Assembly: GCA_964427155.1 (NCBI GenBank)
Contig: CAYRSC010000017.1
Span: 6,858-70,857 of the forward strand
Reading direction: 5' to 3'
From: Desulfothermus sp964427155
GTDB taxonomy: Bacteria; Desulfobacterota; Desulfovibrionia; Desulfovibrionales; Desulfothermaceae
Length of the DNA stretch: 64,000 bases
Within the stretch, counting starts at the first letter, position 1; the number at the start of each line of letters is the position of its first letter. The position numbers were made by a program, and so were the translations under genes. This document shows positions 59,519 through 64,000 of this stretch, piece after piece. Under the pieces are notes generated by a model. The model saw only the letters and a program-made list of their open reading frames with translations, made no database searches and was not told where the DNA came from.

Positions 59519-60703
59519 ATGAAAAGGGCAATTCTAAAGAAAAAACGAGAACACTCAGTGCTAAAAAGACATCCCTGGATATTTTCCGGGGCCATAGACC
59601 GAATAGAAGGAAGGCCTGCTCCAGGAGAGCCAATATGGGTATTATCCTCCCGGGGGGAACCTCTTGGAATGGGATGTTATTCTCCTTCTTCCCAGATACG
59701 CATCCGGATGCTTACCTTTGGAGAAGATGGGGAAATTGAGCCAGATCTTATATTATATCGCCTACAAAAGGCCCTAAGAACGCGCATCTCCATGAACATC
59801 CAGGAGAAAAGTAATGCCTATAGAGTGGTAAACTCAGAATGTGATGGCCTCCCGGGGCTCATCATAGACCAGTATGGAGATTATGTGGTGTGCCAATTTT
59901 TAACTGCGGGTGCGGAATTCTTTAGACAGGAGATAATAGAGGCAATAAAAAAGACCCTTTCTCCAAGGGGCATATGGGAAAGGTCAGATGCCAGGGTAAG
60001 GGAAAAGGAGGGGCTGGAAAAGAGGTGTGGGCCCTTATATGGAGATGTGCCGGAAAGGGTAAAGATACAAGAGCAAGGCCTCTATTTCTGGGTGGACATA
60101 AAACAGGGACACAAGACTGGATTTTACCTTGACCAAAGAGAAAATCGCTCCATTGTAAGGGCCTTTTCCAGGGGCAAAAAGGTATTAAATTGTTTTTCCT
60201 ACACAGGTGCATTTGGCATCTATTCCCTTAAGGGAGGGGCCAGGGAGGTGATAAATGTGGATATCTCCCCCAAGGCCCTTGAACTCCTCCAGGCAAATCT
60301 AAAACTAAATGGACTTGAGGGGGCACCCTCTTATCCTTTAAAGAAAAACGTGTTTCATCTCCTCAGGGAATTGTACGCAAGAGAAGAGAACTTTGACATC
60401 ATAATCCTGGACCCCCCAAAGTTTGTCTCGGGGAAAAAAAATATCCAGGGAGGAATAAGGGGCTATAAGGAACTCAATTACAGTGCCATGCGCATATTAA
60501 GACCAGGAGGCCTCCTCTTTACATTCTCCTGTTCAGGGCTTATAGAAGAAGAGTTATTTAAAAGCATAGTATATTCAAGTGCCCTGGATGCAGGGAAAGA
60601 GGTCCTGGTACTTAAATCCCTTTCTCAGGCCATGGACCACTTCTACCCTATGACCTTTCCAGAGGGCAAATATTTAAAGGGCCTCATGCTAAGGGTAATA
60701 TGA
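59519..60703 (+). CDS. rlmI: PUA-domain 23S rRNA (cytosine-C5)-methyltransferase, RlmI-like
   Basis: A 394-residue methyltransferase. The N-terminal PUA domain (about 1-75) has SVLKRHPWIFSGAID, and the C-terminal Rossmann domain has the SAM region VLNCFSYTGAFGIYSLKGGA, VDISPKALELLQANLKLNGL, and the catalytic stretch IILDPPKFVSGKK. TFSCSGLIEEELF is at the C-terminal end. E. coli RlmI methylates C1962 of 23S rRNA, but substrate within this family varies. An ATG at 59519 is chosen over a GTG at 59516; no clear ribosome site is present. Its stop overlaps the next ATG (ATGA). Confidence 0.88.
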   Translation: MKRAILKKKREHSVLKRHPWIFSGAIDRIEGRPAPGEPIWVLSSRGEPLGMGCYSPSSQIRIRMLTFGEDGEIEPDLILYRLQKALRTRISMNIQEKSNAYRVVNSECDGLPGLIIDQYGDYVVCQFLTAGAEFFRQEIIEAIKKTLSPRGIWERSDARVREKEGLEKRCGPLYGDVPERVKIQEQGLYFWVDIKQGHKTGFYLDQRENRSIVRAFSRGKKVLNCFSYTGAFGIYSLKGGAREVINVDISPKALELLQANLKLNGLEGAPSYPLKKNVFHLLRELYAREENFDIIILDPPKFVSGKKNIQGGIRGYKELNYSAMRILRPGGLLFTFSCSGLIEEELFKSIVYSSALDAGKEVLVLKSLSQAMDHFYPMTFPEGKYLKGLMLRVI

Positions 60704-61383
60704 CAATGTCTTATTTTCCCATCTTTCTAGCACTAAAAGACAAGAACTGCCTGGTGGTAGGGGCAGGGGGAGTAGGTTTGAGAAAGATAAAGGCCCTGCT
60801 TAGCTCCTCTCCCAGAAAGATAGTCGTGGTGGATCCTCACCTAAAAGAAGACCCCTTGAGAAAAGTACTCAAATCGCCTGTGGTGGAGTTAAAAAAAAGG
60901 GCCTTTAAGGAAGAAGACCTGGAGGGGAAATTTCTGGTGATCGCCAGCAGTAATGATGAGGTCCTCAATAAAAAAATAAGCAGGTTATGTGAAGAAAAGA
61001 ATATATTGTGCAACATCGTGGACAGACCAGAATTGTGCAATTTTATAGTCCCTTCCGTGATAAAAAGAGGAGATATCTCTGTGGCCATCTCCACCGGGGG
61101 AAAGAGCCCTGCCATGGCCAGCATCCTTAAAAAAAAGATACAGGGATCCATCAGCGAAAAGGATGTAAGACTCACCTCTCTCCTGGGGGGGCTACGACCA
61201 CATATCCTGAGACTTAACAAAGGAAGCAAATATAATCGCAGACTGTTTTACCTTATTGCATGGGATAAAGCCATCTCTGATGCCATAGAATACAACCACA
61301 AACAAAAACTCATCAATAGGTTGACAGAGATTCTACCTCTGAACCTCCATACAATCCAAGAGGTGGTAAATGCTATTTGGTAG
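60700..61383 (+). CDS. Precorrin-2 dehydrogenase / sirohydrochlorin ferrochelatase
   Basis: A 227-residue protein of the Met8/CysG N-terminal type. It oxidises precorrin-2 to sirohydrochlorin with NAD and may insert iron. It has the nucleotide fold LVVGAGGVGLRKIKALL, the conserved NIVDRPELCNFIVPSVIKRG and the ISTGGKSPAMASILKKKI stretch, which includes the family's SPAxA loop. It has no methyltransferase domain, unlike full CysG. It starts inside the rlmI stop and its end overlaps the CcsA-like gene. In this organism it would feed siroheme, and from there heme via AhbC. Confidence 0.92.
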   Translation: MTMSYFPIFLALKDKNCLVVGAGGVGLRKIKALLSSSPRKIVVVDPHLKEDPLRKVLKSPVVELKKRAFKEEDLEGKFLVIASSNDEVLNKKISRLCEEKNILCNIVDRPELCNFIVPSVIKRGDISVAISTGGKSPAMASILKKKIQGSISEKDVRLTSLLGGLRPHILRLNKGSKYNRRLFYLIAWDKAISDAIEYNHKQKLINRLTEILPLNLHTIQEVVNAIW

Positions 61384-62182
61384 TATAAGTTCAGCAATTT
61401 TATATCTTTTAGGATTTATTCTAGCAATTATAGCATCTTATTCTAGATCCAAAAAACTTCAAAAAATATCAATTACGATAGTACTTATTGGATATATTTT
61501 TCATACTATAGTTATAGGAAATATGATCTGGAAATCATCCTTTTTATCAAATGGTCACTTTTATTTTAGTTTATTCTCATGGATATTATTGCTAGTTTAT
61601 TTTTTATTAATATTAAGATATCGTATTCAATTTTTATCTCTTACAGTAGCACCTCTTGCCTTTATATTTTTAGTATCTTCCATTGTTATTGGAAAAAGAA
61701 TAGTCCCATTTCCAAAACAGATGAGTTCCCTATGGTTTGGTTTTCATATTGTAAGTCTATTTATATCCATAGCATTAATTTGTATAGGTTTTGGTGGAGC
61801 AATTATGTATCTATATGTTAACAAGAAAATAAAGGATAAAACTGGATTGAATTCATTAAAGAAACAAACATATTCTCTGGAGATGCTGGATAGGATAAAT
61901 CACTGGGTGGTATTATGTGCCTTTCCCCTCTTCACCCTTGGAATACTCTCTGGTTTTATATGGGCCAGAATCTCGTGGCACAGGATCTTTTCCTGGGACG
62001 TAAAGGAGATATGGAGCCTTATTATATGGTTTATATTTGCCTACTTATTTCACCAGAGGATGGCCATTGGGTGGAAGGGGAAAAAACCTGCCATTATAAT
62101 TATATGGATATTTGTTTTGACGGTGTTATCTTTTACCATTATAAATCTATTTTTTCCCACCCATCACAGCTTCAGGCCATAA
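61370..62182 (+). CDS. CcsA/HemX-like cytochrome c assembly membrane protein
   Basis: A 270-residue protein with about eight membrane helices. Near the C-terminal third is a degenerate tryptophan-rich motif, WHRIFSWDVKEIWSL, which corresponds to the WWD/heme-handling region of CcsA and HemX. Similar proteins sit directly upstream of hemA in many bacteria, where HemX affects glutamyl-tRNA reductase level; a role in heme handling or cytochrome c assembly is equally possible. The first 500 bases are much richer in A and T than the end of the gene. It overlaps the previous gene by 14 bases and precedes hemA. Confidence 0.8.
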   Translation: MLFGSISSAILYLLGFILAIIASYSRSKKLQKISITIVLIGYIFHTIVIGNMIWKSSFLSNGHFYFSLFSWILLLVYFLLILRYRIQFLSLTVAPLAFIFLVSSIVIGKRIVPFPKQMSSLWFGFHIVSLFISIALICIGFGGAIMYLYVNKKIKDKTGLNSLKKQTYSLEMLDRINHWVVLCAFPLFTLGILSGFIWARISWHRIFSWDVKEIWSLIIWFIFAYLFHQRMAIGWKGKKPAIIIIWIFVLTVLSFTIINLFFPTHHSFRP

Positions 62183-62201
62183 CTTGTTGGGATATCTGCC
62201 C

Positions 62202-63494
62202 ATGGAACATATTTATCTTATAGGACTAAACCACAAGACTGCACCTGTAGAGATAAGGGAACGTTTTGCCCTGGAAAAAAAGAGTAATAGGGATTTTAAG
62301 TCCCCCCAGGTGAAAGGGGTAAAGGAGGTGATGCTTCTCTCCACCTGCAACAGAGTAGAAATCCTATGTGTGGGAGGAGAAGACCCCTCCCTCTTCAAAA
62401 GGCTATTACAGAGATGGGCGGAGGTATGTGCACACCCAGACAGGGTCTTACAATCGCACATCTACAGCTACAGAGATGCCCAGGCTGTCACCCATTTATT
62501 TGAGGTGGCCTCTAGCCTGGATTCTATGGTGGTTGGAGAGCCCCAGATCCTGGGACAGATCAAAGAGGCATATAGACGTGCGGTAGATGAAGGTACCACT
62601 GGAGCCATCTTAAATCGTCTCCTTCACCGGGCATTTTCCGTTGCCAAGAGGATAAGGAGTGAAACGAGGATTGCCCAGAGTGCGGTTTCAGTGAGTTATG
62701 CGGCGGTGGAGCTTGCAAGGCATATCTTCTCAGACCTTACCTCTAAAAGGGCAATGCTTATAGGTGCAGGAGAAATGGCAGAACTTGCCGCCCGACATCT
62801 GGTAAATGCAGGGATAAAAAGGCTCATTATTGTAAACAGGACCGTGGAGAGGGCCAGGGACCTTGCCAGGGCCCTGGAAGGCGAGGCATATCCATTTTCC
62901 CAGCTCTTTTCTATCCTCCCCTCAGTGGATATAATAATAAGTTCCACAGGCTCCACGCGCCCCATTATCCATAAACGAGATGTCCAGAAGATCCTCAGGT
63001 CCAGGAAATACACCCCCATGTTTTTCATAGACATTGCAGTCCCCCGCGACATAGACCCTGATGTAAACACCCTTGACAATGTATATCTATATGACATTGA
63101 CGACCTCAAAGACATTGTACAGGAAAATCTAGAAAAAAGGTCTCAAGAGGCAAAGGTGGCTCACCGGATCATAGAGGAAGAGGTGGATGCCTTTTATAGA
63201 TGGATGAAATCCCTTGAGGTCACTCCCACCATAAAAGAACTCCTCTCCCGCTGGGAGGAGATGGGGGAAAAAGAGATCCACAGGACCCTCAAGAAATTGG
63301 GGCCAGATATCCCCCCTTCCCTGGAGGAGGAACTACATCTGCTCGTGGAGTCCCTTATAAAAAAGATCGCCCACTACCCAATCACCTTTTTAAAGAAAAA
63401 ATCCCGGGAAGAGGAACAGTTAAAGACCTATATTTCCCTTATAAGGCGCATCTTCAAACTGGATAAACAAGACCTTCCCCCACATATACGTTAA
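62202..63494 (+). CDS. hemA: Glutamyl-tRNA reductase
   Basis: A 430-residue enzyme reducing glutamyl-tRNA to glutamate-1-semialdehyde, the first committed step of tetrapyrrole synthesis. It has the opening LIGLNHKTAPVEIRERFAL, the catalytic Cys in LLSTCNRVEIL, and the NADPH domain with AMLIGAGEMAELAARHL. The dimerisation helix is near the C-terminus. An ATG at 62202 is chosen; a TTG at 62184 would add six residues but is not typical of the family. It ends the rlmI-to-hemA run at a bidirectional terminator. Confidence 0.95.
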   Translation: MEHIYLIGLNHKTAPVEIRERFALEKKSNRDFKSPQVKGVKEVMLLSTCNRVEILCVGGEDPSLFKRLLQRWAEVCAHPDRVLQSHIYSYRDAQAVTHLFEVASSLDSMVVGEPQILGQIKEAYRRAVDEGTTGAILNRLLHRAFSVAKRIRSETRIAQSAVSVSYAAVELARHIFSDLTSKRAMLIGAGEMAELAARHLVNAGIKRLIIVNRTVERARDLARALEGEAYPFSQLFSILPSVDIIISSTGSTRPIIHKRDVQKILRSRKYTPMFFIDIAVPRDIDPDVNTLDNVYLYDIDDLKDIVQENLEKRSQEAKVAHRIIEEEVDAFYRWMKSLEVTPTIKELLSRWEEMGEKEIHRTLKKLGPDIPPSLEEELHLLVESLIKKIAHYPITFLKKKSREEEQLKTYISLIRRIFKLDKQDLPPHIR

Positions 63495-63515
63495 GGGGAG
63501 CATCCTTAAAGATAA

Positions 63516-63556
63516 AAAAGGGCAAGAGACACACCCAAGCCCCCTCTTGCCCTTTT
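63516..63556. terminator. Bidirectional terminator between hemA and the manC-like gene
   Basis: AAAAGGGCAAGAG (63516-63528) and CTCTTGCCCTTTT (63544-63556) are perfect inverse complements with a 15-base loop. A and T runs allow termination in both directions, fitting the convergent genes on either side. Confidence 0.85.
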
Positions 63557-63583
63557 AAGGTATGTTGGAGTTATAGATTATTT

Positions 63584-64000
63584 TTATTTTTCCTCTGTCC
63601 TCCCATAGACATCCTGCAATCTCACTATATCGTCCTCTCCCAGGTAAGAGCCAACTTGTACCTCTATAAATATAAGCGGGATCTTCCCTGGATTTTCTAT
63701 CCGATGCACACATCCAAGGGGAAGATATACATATTGATTCTCAGACAGGAGTATTTCCTCGTCATCCCTTGTCACCTTGCCAGTCCCCTGAACCACTACC
63801 CAATGCTCTGAGCGATGAAAGTGTTTCTGGAGGGAGAGGATGGCCCCGGGCTTTACCTCTATCCGCTTTACCTGATACCTCTCACCTAGTTCCAAAGTCT
63901 CATAGGAGCCCCAGGGACGATATACCCTCTTGTGATGCAGGACCTCTTCTCTCTTTCTCTGTTTTAACTCCTTAACTATCTTTTTGACTTCCTGGACCCT
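63584..64000 (-). CDS. manC: Mannose-1-phosphate guanylyltransferase / mannose-6-phosphate isomerase, C-terminal part (edge-truncated)
   Basis: The frame is open through 64000; the last 138 codons are in the window. They read HHKRVYRPWGSYETLELGER, then IEVKPGAILSLQKHFHRSEH, then WVVVQGTGKVTRDDEEILL and YVYLPLGCVHRIENPG. This is the type II phosphomannose isomerase cupin domain that ends bifunctional ManC/AlgA proteins making GDP-mannose for polysaccharide. The metal-binding His and Glu of the cupin (HFHRSEHW and GCVHRIEN) are present. A shorter start at a TTG (63895) is unlikely because the upstream sequence is also family-like. The nucleotidyltransferase domain should lie beyond the edge; if absent, the gene is a stand-alone cupin. 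Confidence 0.85.
   Translation of the reverse strand, partial: RVQEVKKIVKELKQRKREEVLHHKRVYRPWGSYETLELGERYQVKRIEVKPGAILSLQKHFHRSEHWVVVQGTGKVTRDDEEILLSENQYVYLPLGCVHRIENPGKIPLIFIEVQVGSYLGEDDIVRLQDVYGRTEEK

Noticed and set aside
1..64000. CRISPR arrays, insertion sequences, prophage genes, tRNA or rRNA genes
   Set aside because: Reading both strands showed no direct-repeat arrays, transposase or integrase motifs, or tRNA-like cloverleaf sequences. This was by eye, so a tRNA search would be needed to be certain.

Overview
The window looks like a contiguous chromosomal segment of an anaerobic, menaquinone-using bacterium of the Desulfobacterota type (sulfate reducers and syntrophic fatty-acid oxidisers). 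Four things point there: heme made from siroheme (AhbC), a Wolinella-type three-subunit succinate dehydrogenase/fumarate reductase, a split ATP synthase operon with two b subunits, and a complete methylmalonyl-CoA pathway. Heavy use of AGG/AGA and ATA codons would fit a thermophile, but that is only suggestive. I saw no tRNA or rRNA genes, insertion sequences, prophage genes or CRISPR arrays. Almost every gene is intact and most are tightly packed.

Layout. 1-3.3 kb (minus): a zinc-ribbon/Yip1 membrane protein, a small coiled-coil protein and a lipoprotein, followed by ahbC and the start of hemB. 3.4-11.3 kb: a six-gene complex I-like operon of the hydrogenase-4 type whose large subunit has lost all four [NiFe] cysteines, so it belongs to the energy-converting hydrogenase-related (Ehr) group rather than the hydrogenases. 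11.6-16.9 kb (plus): an aminotransferase, then ffh-rpsP-khpA-rimM-trmD, with trmD fused to a second RNA methyltransferase domain. 16.9-24.1 kb (minus): a TraB-family protein, a UbiA-type prenyltransferase, tyrS, rny, a 6S RNA gene, zapA, a zapB-like gene and glmU. 24.3-30.2 kb (minus): the F1 and b/b' genes of ATP synthase, without the a and c subunits. 30.4-33.3 kb: an orphan radical SAM protein and a CoA-transferase/GNAT fusion.

33.3-59.2 kb (all minus) is a fatty-acid block of about 26 kb. Its upstream part, sdhCAB-fumAB-epsilon-like subunit-5S/1.3S transcarboxylase-mdh-mcmB-meaB-mcmA-mmdA-mce-sucCD-acs, encodes every step between propionyl-CoA and oxaloacetate. A second transcription unit starts at a sigma70-like promoter near 42.1 kb: thiolase, hydroxyacyl-CoA dehydrogenase, a second B12 mutase (large and small subunits) and a second MeaB. 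After a terminator come a medium-chain-type acyl-CoA synthetase and a multi-pass membrane protein. The second mutase carries Phe89 and Gln207 where methylmalonyl-CoA mutases have Tyr and Arg. That is the isobutyryl-CoA mutase signature, so the unit is plausibly for (iso)butyrate and the first for propionate.

59.5-63.5 kb (plus): a 23S rRNA methyltransferase, precorrin-2 dehydrogenase, a CcsA/HemX-like membrane protein and hemA. Together with ahbC and hemB at the other end these give parts of a siroheme-dependent heme pathway. The last 0.4 kb (minus) is the C-terminal part of a mannose-1-phosphate guanylyltransferase.

Working together, the genes describe a cell that activates short-chain acids, oxidises or forms them through B12-dependent carbon rearrangements, exchanges electrons with menaquinone through succinate dehydrogenase/fumarate reductase, and conserves energy through ion-pumping complexes and ATP synthase. 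All functions are inferred by reading motifs; no database search was run.
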